Shown here: in pieces, positions 54,399-63,173 of the stretch | Layout of the letters: every line of letters begins with the position of its first letter | Numbering within the stretch: the stretch's first letter is position 1 | Notes under the pieces: generated by a model | Seen by the model: only the letters and a program-made list of their open reading frames with translations | Database searches by the model: none | What the model was told of the DNA's origin: nothing | Program-made: the position numbers and the translations under genes | Assembly: GCF_001274725.1 (NCBI RefSeq) | Contig: NZ_LGUF01000007.1 | Span: 3,014,077-3,078,076 of the forward strand | Direction: 5' to 3' | Origin: Sporosarcina globispora | Lineage (GTDB): Bacteria; Bacillota; Bacilli; Bacillales; Cytobacillaceae | DNA length: 64,000 nucleotides

Positions 54399-54416
54399 AA
54401 AAAGGAGTGCAGGTAG

Positions 54417-55538
54417 ATGAGTGAGGTTAAATCCTTAGTACAAAAAAATTTAGAAATAGAAGAGAATAGTGCCCCGATTCCTTTAACTAGAAAATGGACA
54501 CAAATCGAAGTAGTAGGTCTTGGTTTAGTCATAATCTCACTGTTGGTATTGTTAATCACTCCGGGAACATTAGCTGGATTATTTACTTCAATTGTCGATA
54601 AAGTTTTCCCGGTTATCGTAGAGATATTTTTAACCGGCACTGTAGGAGTTTCAATTATTGTTAGTGTCATTATTGGCCGGGTACTGGAAAGGCTAGGGTT
54701 TACGGATGCGTTAATTCGGATATTCATCCCAGTTACAAAGCTGATGAAAGTGAACTCAGCTGTTATCATACCCAGTATTTATAATATACTTGGTGATATT
54801 AATGCTGCTGGAAAAATTGCTGGACCAATTTTGATCCGTTCGGGAGCAACAAAAGCAGAGCAAAAAATTGCTGTGGCTACAATGGTTCAATCGCAGCAAT
54901 CCTTTGCGACATTTATGTTAGGCATGGTTGCTCTCACTGCTGTAGGGGTCAACGCCTTTATAGTTGTTGTGTTAGCTGTTTTTTTGCCTGTAATCGTTGT
55001 CCCATTTCTTCTTTCTAGAACCCTTTATCGGGATACGAAGGCTGTCCAAATTGCCAAACTGCCTCAATTCACACCCAATACAGGATTTCTACCTACACTA
55101 TTTAATGCAGCAAGGGAGGGAGCAGAGCTTTTATTCCTTCTCATTATTCCTGCTGCAGCTGTCGTTTTTGCTGTTATTGGTGTGTTGGATTATATCGGGA
55201 TCTGGACAAGATTTGAATCCGGCTTATCTACCGTATTGTTGGCTCTGAATATTCATCCCGAAACCGGTATTCTTTCTATATTGGCTAGTCCCGCACTGGC
55301 AATGGCTCAGTTATCAGAAGTTGCGGGTTCTTTGGATCCGCGTCTGGTTATTGGATCATTCGTGCTAGCATCATCTGGTTTGCCTTTGGCTACTATCTTT
55401 GGCCAGGTCCCTGTTATATGGGCTGCTAATTCTGACCTTAGTGAAAAAGAGGCAATGGGAGCAGCTGTATTAGGAATTATAATGCGCATATTTACAGCCT
55501 TTTTAATTGTTTATTTCTTATCGCCAATATTAGTTTAA
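54417..55538 (+). CDS. Nucleoside-recognition (Gate) domain membrane protein, transporter-like
   Basis: 373 residues with about ten membrane helices. Two Gate-like repeats can be seen: GRVLERLGFTDALIRIFIPV with IPSIYNILGDINAAGKIAGP, and a similar region near residues 220-330. Proteins of this type are YjiH/SpmA-related and of unproven function, thought to move nucleosides or other small solutes. AAAGGAGTGCAG precedes the ATG. Co-transcription with the Nif3-like gene suggests a joint function. Confidence 0.75.
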   Translation: MSEVKSLVQKNLEIEENSAPIPLTRKWTQIEVVGLGLVIISLLVLLITPGTLAGLFTSIVDKVFPVIVEIFLTGTVGVSIIVSVIIGRVLERLGFTDALIRIFIPVTKLMKVNSAVIIPSIYNILGDINAAGKIAGPILIRSGATKAEQKIAVATMVQSQQSFATFMLGMVALTAVGVNAFIVVVLAVFLPVIVVPFLLSRTLYRDTKAVQIAKLPQFTPNTGFLPTLFNAAREGAELLFLLIIPAAAVVFAVIGVLDYIGIWTRFESGLSTVLLALNIHPETGILSILASPALAMAQLSEVAGSLDPRLVIGSFVLASSGLPLATIFGQVPVIWAANSDLSEKEAMGAAVLGIIMRIFTAFLIVYFLSPILV

Positions 55539-55687
55539 AATGAGTTTTAAAGATCATAAGTGAAAAATATCATGATGGTTGTTTATAGGAAAAATGAGCT
55601 GTAGGCACCTCAGTTATTACTAGAAAAATCCTAAAATTATTCAGCGGTATTTTTGGTTTCTATGAGGGCAGACTATCCTTTTACAAT

Positions 55688-56152
55688 TTATAGTTTGGTG
55701 GTTATAAAAGAAAGGTCCATATAAAAGTGATTTGATGGGGTTCTTTCGATTGATTGGGGATCTAAGTATAGCACTGTTTTTTTTGTAAGATTGTTTTCCT
55801 TTTGCCATAAGTATAGAACCGTTGTTCGTTCAATAGGCTCCATTATACCTTCCTTTGACAAAGAGAGTTCAATTTTAAGATCATCCAGGGGTGATTCTGG
55901 ACGGCGAACGAGCTTACATGAGGCTGTTTGTAAAGGTTCAAAGCGGTTAATTGTATTTTCGGATAAATGGTGGATCCTCCCTGTAGCTGCAATTCTTTTC
56001 TCAGGAAGAATCATCCCGGATTCATGATAGATGTCTCTTCCTATTGATGAAGAGATCTTTTTTTTGTTCCATAAAATGGACATTGAAAAAGTGTGGCCCG
56101 GCAAAACCGTCCAAGTTCTTTTTGATATAAGTTCAAATCCAATAAAGGACAA
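55688..56152 (-). CDS. Hypothetical protein, 154 residues
   Basis: The TTG at 56152 is chosen because AGAGGTG lies at the right distance; a GTG at 56161 overlaps that site. The protein is soluble and beta-rich in appearance (TWTVLPGHTFSMSILWNKKK; SPLDDLKIELSLSKEG), with no motif I know. It stands alone between the PucR cluster and a lipoprotein gene. Bases 55539-55687 and 56153-56469 contain no other gene. Confidence 0.55.
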   Translation of the reverse strand: MSFIGFELISKRTWTVLPGHTFSMSILWNKKKISSSIGRDIYHESGMILPEKRIAATGRIHHLSENTINRFEPLQTASCKLVRRPESPLDDLKIELSLSKEGIMEPIERTTVLYLWQKENNLTKKTVLYLDPQSIERTPSNHFYMDLSFITTKL

Positions 56153-56469
56153 GGCTCTCACCTCTTTTCTGTTGCTCGATACTGATATTTATGCTCTAAG
56201 AAGGCGAAGATAACTGATTTTATAAAAAAATTATCGAGTAAAATGTGGATAAATGCTGGAATTTCTAAATGTTTCTTTACTGAACATAGAAATAACCCTC
56301 AAAGGTATGGCAAACACGGAAGCAAGAAATGTAAACAAAATAAATATCCATAGGTCGGGCATAATTCCATAACCCTTCCGATTTTTTGAGAACCCTCGCT
56401 GTTAAGATGTATATATATCAAGTAACTGGTATTCAACATGAGAATTTCAATTTCAGGGGGAGAAAATTC

Positions 56470-57114
56470 ATGAGAAGCAAGCATTTTTTAGGCCTTGTGA
56501 TTCTGGCAGCATTATTATTTATCACAGGTTGCAGCAGTGAGGAAACAAAAGATACAGGAGATAAAACGGAACAAACGTCAAAAGAAACTGATAAGAAGAA
56601 AGAAGAAGAAAACGAGTCAGTTAAAGTTGATAAAGGTTTGTTAAATGTAGAGGTAACGTTGCCAGCTTCGATGCTCGAAGGAGAAGATATGGATAGCTCC
56701 ATTGCTGATGCGGAAAAAGAAGGCATCAAAGTCACAAAAAACAATGACGGCTCAGTTACTTATAAAATGTATAAAAGTAAGCATAAGGAAATGATAAAGG
56801 AAATAGAAACAGAGCTGCAGAAAACCATTGCTGATACAAAGAATGGAGAAGATTATCCATCAGTGGAAGAAGTGACTCATAACAAAGATTTTTCAGAGTT
56901 TACTTTGGAAGTGGAAAGAGAAGCCTATGAAAATAGCTTTGATGGATTTGCTGTATTTGGGTTGGGCCTTTCCGGAATGTATTATCAGCTATTCAATGGC
57001 GTGGATCCAGAGGAATACGAAGTGAAGATTTTGGTTAAGGATACGGCGACAGGCGATGTATTCGATGAAATCATTTATCCGGATGCAATGGAAGAGACTG
57101 GGGAAGAATCTTAA
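56470..57114 (+). CDS. Secreted lipoprotein with charged linker
   Basis: 214 residues from the ATG at 56470 behind AGGGGGAGAAA. Lipobox LLFITGC-SS gives a lipid-anchored exported protein. A Lys/Glu/Thr-rich linker (residues 25-60) precedes a folded domain with the start VDKGLLNVEVTLPASMLEG and a C-terminal part YEVKILVKDTATGDVFDEII. Its function is not known. It is monocistronic with a clear terminator. Confidence 0.75.
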   Translation: MRSKHFLGLVILAALLFITGCSSEETKDTGDKTEQTSKETDKKKEEENESVKVDKGLLNVEVTLPASMLEGEDMDSSIADAEKEGIKVTKNNDGSVTYKMYKSKHKEMIKEIETELQKTIADTKNGEDYPSVEEVTHNKDFSEFTLEVEREAYENSFDGFAVFGLGLSGMYYQLFNGVDPEEYEVKILVKDTATGDVFDEIIYPDAMEETGEES

Positions 57115-57129
57115 AAACAAATGAAATTG

Positions 57130-57168
57130 GCGTGCCTTGTTAAGATAGGGCACGCTTTTTTTTTGACT
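57130..57168 (+). terminator. Terminator of the lipoprotein gene
   Basis: GCGTGCC pairs with GGGCACGC, followed by nine T. Confidence 0.85.
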
Positions 57169-57883
57169 TTATAAATCATTGAGTAAGAATAACTGCAGGC
57201 ACTTTTCATTTCAATTTGTTTCCAGGAGGCCTGTCACAAAATATTCGAAATTTGAAACTAATTTTCTTTTTTTCTCTCATGACTTTTCTGACAATGGCTG
57301 AAAAGTGGGAGGTGAAGAGTTGTTTGTGACATGAATCACGAACAAAAGACATTTTTTAGGTCCAGTAATTTGAAGAACATATTATATTTCCTCTCCACTC
57401 CTCTGTCAATAGTATATAAACAGTCTGAGTAAACAAAATCGAGGCTAAGCAGTAACAATTCATAAGTATATCAAAGAAAAGAATTTACAATAATCAGACA
57501 AAATGCCTATAATAGACCTCGGGATGAAGGTGTATTACAAATATTGGGTTATGTACCATAATTATGAGGTCTGTATCGGTTTGGTAAAAAGGTACCAGCT
57601 ACTATGCTGCACTATGCTACTTTAAATGTTATTTCTCAAGTGGAAAAGGAAGCTTTAACGCTACCTGGATAAAAAAAGCAAAAGAAATATAGATGATATT
57701 GCACAGTGGCTGAAGACTTAAAGGAGGTGAAAAAGATGTAAACATCATAAAAACCCTCAGGCGGGTCTTGGCGGACGATAGCCTGAGAGTTCTCGTGAGA
57801 TGGAGTATACCAGCTCATAGGTTAGTATACTCCTTAATTTACATTTTTTAAATAGGTAAGTTAAGAGGAGGATGTAACTAACG
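57169..57883. other. Long comK upstream region with a start-stop element and two hairpins
   Basis: About 700 bases without a conventional gene. A perfect AAAGGAGGTG site is followed at about 57736 by ATG TAA, a start codon next to a stop. Hairpin one has arms CTCAGGC (near 57755) and GCCTGAG (near 57780). Hairpin two has arms GGAGTATAC and GTATACTCC (57803-57833). The region may be the regulated comK promoter and leader, or the relic of a short lost gene. Confidence 0.45.
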
Positions 57884-58447
57884 ATGGAATTAACACTAAT
57901 CAGCAAGTATATTATAATTCCCGAAACGAAATCGATCAGAGCTGAGTTTAATGATAAAGGCGAATGCCGCAGTTTGGTTTTGGAAGGAAACTATACGTTT
58001 ACAGTAGATATGAAACCGATAGAGATCATAGATGAGAGCCTTAAGTATTATGGATTTGACCTGAATGGTGCCATAAGCGGCACGAAAGCAATCATTGGCC
58101 CGTGCAAGGCTGCACCAGTCCGAATTCCAGGAGAGATTGACATGTACTGGTTTCCGCATACCTGGCCGGGTCAGGATGATTGTGTGTGGTTTGCTCTTCA
58201 TCATGTTGCAGATATAATGCCTGATGGTCAAAATCTTTCAAGCGTTTATGTTAGCGGCGGTCATTGTTTCAAGCTGAATACTTCGGAAAAAGATCTTTCA
58301 TTCAAATATGACCGGACAGAGAAGCTGGAATCAAGAATATCAAAGCGCACGGTAAATACCTTTAGCTTTATCATGGAAAGAACAACAGACAACTACTCGG
58401 TTGAAAAAGGGAAGCGGAATTACATCATTACAAGGAAGAAAGATTAG
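57884..58447 (+). CDS. comK: ComK-family competence transcription factor
   Basis: 187 residues matching the ComK family (PF06338-type): ECRSLVLEGNYTFTVDMKPI, EIIDESLKYYGFDLNGAISG and a GPCKAAPVRI segment, in the order seen in B. subtilis ComK. Residues beyond ~150 are shorter and differ from B. subtilis. ComK activates DNA uptake and recombination genes by binding AT-rich boxes. AGAGGAGGATG precedes the ATG. It lies alone with a long, structured upstream region, consistent with complex control. A second ComK paralogue elsewhere is possible, so the symbol is tentative. Confidence 0.82.
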   Translation: MELTLISKYIIIPETKSIRAEFNDKGECRSLVLEGNYTFTVDMKPIEIIDESLKYYGFDLNGAISGTKAIIGPCKAAPVRIPGEIDMYWFPHTWPGQDDCVWFALHHVADIMPDGQNLSSVYVSGGHCFKLNTSEKDLSFKYDRTEKLESRISKRTVNTFSFIMERTTDNYSVEKGKRNYIITRKKD

Positions 58448-58451
58448 TAGA

Positions 58452-58500
58452 AGAAAGCGCCTGTTCCTATGGTAAACATGGGAATTGGCACTTTTTTTTG
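58452..58500 (+). terminator. Terminator of comK
   Basis: An imperfect stem of the AAGCGCC.../GGCACTT type around CCTATG...CATGGG is followed by eight T. Confidence 0.6.
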
Positions 58501-58626
58501 AAATAAAGATAGCATAAGAGGATTATTGCTTGTTTGTTTACCCGATTAAGAAATCAAATATTGATGTGGAATTACATCCTGTTTCCTGCAAACTGATATA
58601 ATCATTAATAAGAGGAGGTGAGAGTA

Positions 58627-58986
58627 TTGGAAAAAACGCTTAATTTAATTTTGAATAAGCTTGAATCATTAGATCAAAAAGTTGATTCTATGGAAAAAAG
58701 GATGGGCACCATGGACCAAAAGATCAGCTCCATGGACAAAAGGCATACAGCAGACTTAAAACGCCATGAGGACCTTATCCAGCAATTGATTCATAGTGTT
58801 GCTGCTACAAATGTGAAAATGAATGAAACGAATGAAAAATTATCTGTTATTGATACTAAAGTAGAACAAGCTATTGAACACATTACTGATATTAATAAAA
58901 CAGTGGCTACGAAGCATGACCTTGCTTATTATGATCAAAAGATTTCTGAACACTCCCGGCAGATTTATAAAATGAACAATCAATGA
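58627..58986 (+). CDS. Small coiled-coil protein
   Basis: 119 residues from a TTG at 58627 behind AAGAGGAGG. Almost the whole protein is a heptad coiled coil (LNKLESLDQKVDSMEKRMGT, MDQKISSMDKRH, SVIDTKVEQAIEHITDINKT). No membrane segment is present. Similar proteins are frequent in Bacillus with no assigned function. It is a single gene. Confidence 0.7.
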   Translation: MEKTLNLILNKLESLDQKVDSMEKRMGTMDQKISSMDKRHTADLKRHEDLIQQLIHSVAATNVKMNETNEKLSVIDTKVEQAIEHITDINKTVATKHDLAYYDQKISEHSRQIYKMNNQ

Positions 58987-59041
58987 TCCCCACAAAAAGT
59001 TCTTCTTCACTACTTCATCTTAAATAATTTTTTCCAAAAAC

Positions 59042-59095
59042 AAGCACCTGACCTTCATGTGCCGTACAGGACAAAAAGGACAGGTGTTTTAGTTT
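59042..59095. terminator. Terminator-like hairpin
   Basis: CACCTG...CAGGTG arms with an inner second stem, followed by TTTTAGTTTTCC. Confidence 0.55.
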
Positions 59096-59186
59096 TCCTG
59101 ATCCACCCATCTGAAAATTTAATAGGCCTACATATTATAATTATGAACAAAGATGATGACATAAATCTAAAGGGAGATAATCAAAC

Positions 59187-59924
59187 ATGAAAAACCTGAC
59201 CGTTTTCACAGCCTCAGCGACTAGACCCAATCTAATGGTGAATTCTGCAGACCGAATCGAACCAACAGCCGGCTGGAGCATCTCGGCTGAAAATCCTGAA
59301 GAAATCATTCGTGGCTTCTCTCAATTAACGATAAAGAAAGAATACAAGCTAAGAGGCTATCAATATTTCAGCGGAGGAAATGGCAATGGAATAGTGTGGG
59401 CGATCCCGGTTTCAGAGGAACTTCCTCATCCTGACTTTTGTGACCGTTTAGATGAAATGTTTCTTAGCCCGCCAAAGCCTGAAGTTGCCCTGGATGATTT
59501 TATGGCTGCGATTGATGGAGACAGGTCTCCATTATCTTATCTGCAGGCGGCGATTGCATTGCATGAGCTTCATGAATTTGGGGCGATGTGGCATGGCTGT
59601 TCCTGGGGGCAGGATCGGATATTGCCTTTTACGGATGATTGCAAAGAAGAAATGCTGTCGGAAATAGACGATATAGATGCAGGTTTCAGAATAGAAGATT
59701 ATTTGAATTTCATTCACCCATGGGATGAACTGAAAGAAATTCCCGATATCCTGAATCCTCATTTCTACTATCAAAATGGAAAACCGACAGTCGTTTTCTA
59801 TACGATCAATGATATTGGCTATTATAAATTATGCAGGTACACTCATACCTTTGAGAAAGAAAGTTATATTCAAAAGGTAGAACGTGAAGAAATTGGAGCA
59901 GGAGACGGCGGAATTATTTTTTAG
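59187..59924 (+). CDS. Hypothetical cytoplasmic protein, 245 residues
   Basis: It starts MKNLTVFTASATRPNLMVNS behind AAAGGGAGA. No signal peptide or helices are seen. Features are a Trp/Gly-rich middle (HEFGAMWHGCSWGQDRILPF) and a C-terminal YYKLCRYTHTFEKESYIQKV. It appears to be a conserved Bacillus protein, but I cannot name a function. It is monocistronic with a terminator. Confidence 0.65.
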   Translation: MKNLTVFTASATRPNLMVNSADRIEPTAGWSISAENPEEIIRGFSQLTIKKEYKLRGYQYFSGGNGNGIVWAIPVSEELPHPDFCDRLDEMFLSPPKPEVALDDFMAAIDGDRSPLSYLQAAIALHELHEFGAMWHGCSWGQDRILPFTDDCKEEMLSEIDDIDAGFRIEDYLNFIHPWDELKEIPDILNPHFYYQNGKPTVVFYTINDIGYYKLCRYTHTFEKESYIQKVEREEIGAGDGGIIF

Positions 59925-59999
59925 ATTGCGTATCCAATAAAAATGAAACAAAGCTGTCACGATTATAAGCACCTTTTCAACGCGGTTAATGGTAGAATG

Positions 60000-60042
60000 A
60001 AAAAAGAGAACTATGCACCCGAGCAAGGTTCTCTTTTCATTT
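60000..60042 (+). terminator. Terminator after the hypothetical gene
   Basis: AAAAGAGAAC pairs with GTTCTCTTTT, followed by CATTTT. Confidence 0.75.
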
Positions 60043-60183
60043 TGCCATCAGTACTCCATCACAGGGATTTTTCAGAAATCATTAAGTGGCAACTCCTGTT
60101 ATAATAAGTGTATACTGTTCATCTAATTAGAAATTTTTTAGATAGAGAAGAGAGATAATAGATAAAAGGGGAAGAGATCGATC

Positions 60184-61101
60184 ATGAAAGAGGAAGAAAC
60201 CCTGAAAATGCAGGGACGGCCTTTATCAAAGATCCTCGCACTAACAGTCAAAACAGGGATTATTAAATCAAACCTGATCCCGATGTTTGCAGGATTAACA
60301 TTGGCCTTATATACTTATGATTTCGGCCTTTTGGAAAAGCTGCCTGAAATTTTACTGGCCTTTATTGGCTCAAGCTTAGTCATGGGGGCAGCCGGGGCGT
60401 TTAATAATTTATACGACCGGGACATCGATTCGATTATGAAGCGGACCCAAAGCAGACCGACTGTCACAGGGGAGATCAAGCCAAAGCAGGTATTGTGGCT
60501 TGGGATTTTGATGTCTGTTTTTGGCATCCTCGCTCTTGCCTTCACGACTCCTTTAGCCGGTTTTCTTGGGTTTTTGGGGCTGTTTTTTTATGTGGTCCCA
60601 TATACGATGTGGAGCAAGAGAAGAACTATTTACAATACGGAGATTGGAAGCATTTCCGGTGCCATGCCGCCGCTCATTGGGTGGGCTGCCATCCATCCGG
60701 ATATCACGCACCCGGCTATTCTAGGCCTGTTTATCATCACTGTCATTTGGCAAATGCCGCATTTCTATGCGATCGCCATTCGAAAGCATGATGAATATAA
60801 AGCGGCAAACGTTCCGATGCTGCCCGTTGTAAAAGGGGTTAGAAGAACATATATCCAGACCAATATTTATTTAATCGCTCTGATCGGGATAAGCTTTCTG
60901 CTAGGTACCTTAAGCATTGGGCTTATGCTGGTAGCCCTTCTTCTGGGCATTATTTGGCTGGGAATAAGTGTTTACGGCTATAAACGGATGGATCCTGAAA
61001 AATGGGCAAAATCACTGTTTCTCTTTTCGCTTGTTCATATGACGGTCCTGTTTTCGACGGTTATCATTTACTCGATTATGGGAATTATTTTTGATTTATA
61101 A
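60184..61101 (+). CDS. ctaB: Protoheme IX farnesyltransferase (heme O synthase)
   Basis: 305 residues, UbiA-type prenyltransferase with nine hydrophobic segments. The prenyl-diphosphate motif NNLYDRDIDSIMKRTQSRP is present, with the second Asp/His-rich region IAIRKHDEYKAANVPMLPVV. It converts heme B to heme O at the membrane for cytochrome oxidases. AAAGGGGAAGAG precedes the ATG. In many Bacillus ctaB is next to other cta genes; here it stands alone, so it may be a second copy. Confidence 0.93.
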   Translation: MKEEETLKMQGRPLSKILALTVKTGIIKSNLIPMFAGLTLALYTYDFGLLEKLPEILLAFIGSSLVMGAAGAFNNLYDRDIDSIMKRTQSRPTVTGEIKPKQVLWLGILMSVFGILALAFTTPLAGFLGFLGLFFYVVPYTMWSKRRTIYNTEIGSISGAMPPLIGWAAIHPDITHPAILGLFIITVIWQMPHFYAIAIRKHDEYKAANVPMLPVVKGVRRTYIQTNIYLIALIGISFLLGTLSIGLMLVALLLGIIWLGISVYGYKRMDPEKWAKSLFLFSLVHMTVLFSTVIIYSIMGIIFDL

Positions 61102-61103
61102 AA

Positions 61104-61142
61104 GGAAAACAGACACACTGTGCAATCAGTGTGTCTGTTTCT
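61104..61142. terminator. Bidirectional terminator between ctaB and the HAAS gene
   Basis: AAACAGACACACTG pairs with CAGTGTGTCTGTTT. It serves the convergent genes on both sides. Confidence 0.85.
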
Positions 61143-61144
61143 GT

Positions 61145-62155
61145 TCAAGAGGTAATTCTTGATTTACGTATCCCATCAAAGATACTAATCACTGCATAAA
61201 TAATAAATGTGATCATGATGCCTCCAAGCAGCCAGTTTTTAAATTGTGCGGCTGATATAGAAAATAAATCTGTCATATATGCTATAAATTCCTGCTGGAG
61301 CAAATTCGGGTTCATTAAGATGAAGATGAAAACGATGGTGGCAAACAGTTCAAGGACGGTGTTGAAGATCGCCATTCTTTTAGTCCATTGGCCAATGATT
61401 AATTTGTAGAGAGCCAATCCAACTTCGAGTGCAATGATTACAACGACAACTGGCCAATACCCAAGGAGAATATCCTGGTTGACCGCAGGAATCTTGAACT
61501 CCAGTCCTTCACCGCCGCCTCTATAGATACCCATTAGCTGGTCTGCATAAAAGTATAGTGTTGCCCATATCGCTGTCCACATTAAGCTTCCGAAAATCTC
61601 ACACTTGGAAATAGCTTTTTTCTTAGGAATATACGTGATGCTTTTCAAATCATCCGGGGTCCAGGGTTTTAAGCTTGGGGACAAAGGGTGCTGTTCCTTG
61701 TCTTTATCCACTCGTTCAATTACGGCAAACACAACTGTCAGCCAGAAGAACACCTGAACGGACACTTCAATGAGTTTCCAAATTCCATAACCAATGAAAT
61801 CAAGCATTGCATTGAGCAAGGTTTCATCATGGTTAAAATCAAGAAAAAACTCAGCAGCAATGGAAATCAGTGAAATGGCTGCGGCAATCGGCAGGATCAT
61901 TTTTAACAGCGAAACATATACATCAAAATAACGCGGCCCGATGAGATGCATCGGCTGATCACGGTATCCTGCTGCTAAAGCTGCGGGATTGCCCAATTTA
62001 CCCAGAACATCCTTAATATCTTCCTCATTGTAATCATCCGGAAGCATATCCTCAATCGTTGACTGGAGCTCGAGTGCGATATCTGTACGGCTTTTTTCAG
62101 GCAGCCTCCTGGTCACTTCCTGAATATAGATCTCAATTAAATTCATCTTCCTCAT
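61145..62155 (-). CDS. HAAS-domain membrane protein, PadR partner
   Basis: 336 residues. The N-terminal HAAS helix bundle (LIEIYIQEVTRRLPEKSRTD; LGNPAALAAGYRDQPMHLIG) is typical of proteins paired with PadR regulators. About six membrane helices follow. It overlaps the padR gene by 23 bases; the ATG at 62155 or the one at 62146 may be used, so translation is coupled. The role is unknown; family members may transmit membrane signals to the PadR protein. Confidence 0.82.
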   Translation of the reverse strand: MRKMNLIEIYIQEVTRRLPEKSRTDIALELQSTIEDMLPDDYNEEDIKDVLGKLGNPAALAAGYRDQPMHLIGPRYFDVYVSLLKMILPIAAAISLISIAAEFFLDFNHDETLLNAMLDFIGYGIWKLIEVSVQVFFWLTVVFAVIERVDKDKEQHPLSPSLKPWTPDDLKSITYIPKKKAISKCEIFGSLMWTAIWATLYFYADQLMGIYRGGGEGLEFKIPAVNQDILLGYWPVVVVIIALEVGLALYKLIIGQWTKRMAIFNTVLELFATIVFIFILMNPNLLQQEFIAYMTDLFSISAAQFKNWLLGGIMITFIIYAVISIFDGIRKSRITS

Positions 62156-62480
62156 CCCCTTTTAACAGCCCATAAAGCTGTTTTGAATTCTTGATCCATT
62201 CCTCTCTTAACTGCAGAAAAGTCTCCATTCCCAGTTCACTCAAAACATAATATTTGCGTGGCCTGCTCTCGGTATGATCCCAGCTGCTGGTCACGAGCTC
62301 CTGTTTTTCCAGACGCCGCAGCAATGGATATAATGTGCTCTGATCAATATTTATGCCGGAGTCCTCCAATAACTGAACTAGCGAATACCCATATTGCGGT
62401 GTCCGCAGCTGGCTCAGTACTGCCAGTGTCAGTGTTCCTCTACGCAGTTCTGTTGTTAACGAATTCAGCAGCGTACTCAT
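62133..62480 (-). CDS. PadR-family transcriptional regulator
   Basis: 115 residues. A winged helix covers residues about 10-85 (RRGTLTLAVLSQLRTPQYGY, SLVQLLEDSGINIDQSTLYP, LLRRLEKQELVTSSW). GAGGTGAG precedes the ATG. It is the first gene of the two-gene padR-HAAS operon. It probably represses its own operon through the repeats at 62496-62550. Confidence 0.88.
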   Translation of the reverse strand: MSTLLNSLTTELRRGTLTLAVLSQLRTPQYGYSLVQLLEDSGINIDQSTLYPLLRRLEKQELVTSSWDHTESRPRKYYVLSELGMETFLQLREEWIKNSKQLYGLLKGDEEDEFN

Positions 62481-62495
62481 TTACTCACCTCGCTT

Positions 62496-62550
62496 GATAT
62501 ACTATATGACATACACTATATGGTTTATACTATGTATCATACAGTATTTG
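62496..62550 (-). promoter_or_regulatory. Candidate PadR operator/promoter repeats
   Basis: ACTATATG recurs twice, and an imperfect 19-bp palindrome TACTATGTATCATACAGTA lies at 62528-62546. The ATGTAT/ATACAT-like halves resemble known PadR sites. It lies 15-70 bases before the padR start. Confidence 0.55.
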
Positions 62551-63173
62551 TGTGACAAGAACAACTTTTTTTTAATAATGCAGGATGAATAAGAAACAAA
62601 ATGAACGTCATGAAGCATTATAGGCTCTTTTTTGGAGGGATGGAGAATCGTAAGGGGGAACCATATCTCAATAATAATATTTTTATTGTTCAGCCACTAA
62701 GAAAATACTTTATATGCTGGACTGGACAGTGAACCTAGTTTGACTGGTGCTATTGCATTATCGAGAAAGGAAACAATCTTGCTTTGCTATTGTCTATTTT
62801 TCTTGATAGATATCCTCAATACCGTTCTGAAATTTATAGCTAATACCTGAGATCATAATAATTCAGGGAACAAATGGCGCTACCCTTCCAAAAGTGCATT
62901 TTTAATCAGTGATTCTTTGTAATAATAAGAATAATCTAAAAATTTTAACTATTACTATTGCAATTAACTAAATATGTATTATAATTACAATTGTAAAGTT
63001 TAAACTTCAAAAATCGAAAACTAGGAAGTTAATACTTCTGATACCCCATATTCTCCTTAGTCTATGCTGCATCTTATGCTTATTAATCAGTCCATTCTAT
63101 CTTTTTGCTGCAGTTTTAAAAATTCCAAGTTAAGAAGCTATCAATGATATTAGATACTTAGAAGGAAGTGTTG
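62551..63173. other. Intergenic region without a recognisable gene
   Basis: AT-rich sequence. GGCGCTACCC near 62877 reads GGGTAGCGCC on the minus strand and may be another degenerate transposon end. No terminator or ORF can be supported. Confidence 0.45.

Noticed and set aside
57750-57835. Possible riboswitch upstream of comK
   Set aside because: The hairpins do not fit any riboswitch consensus I know; kept only as a structured leader candidate.
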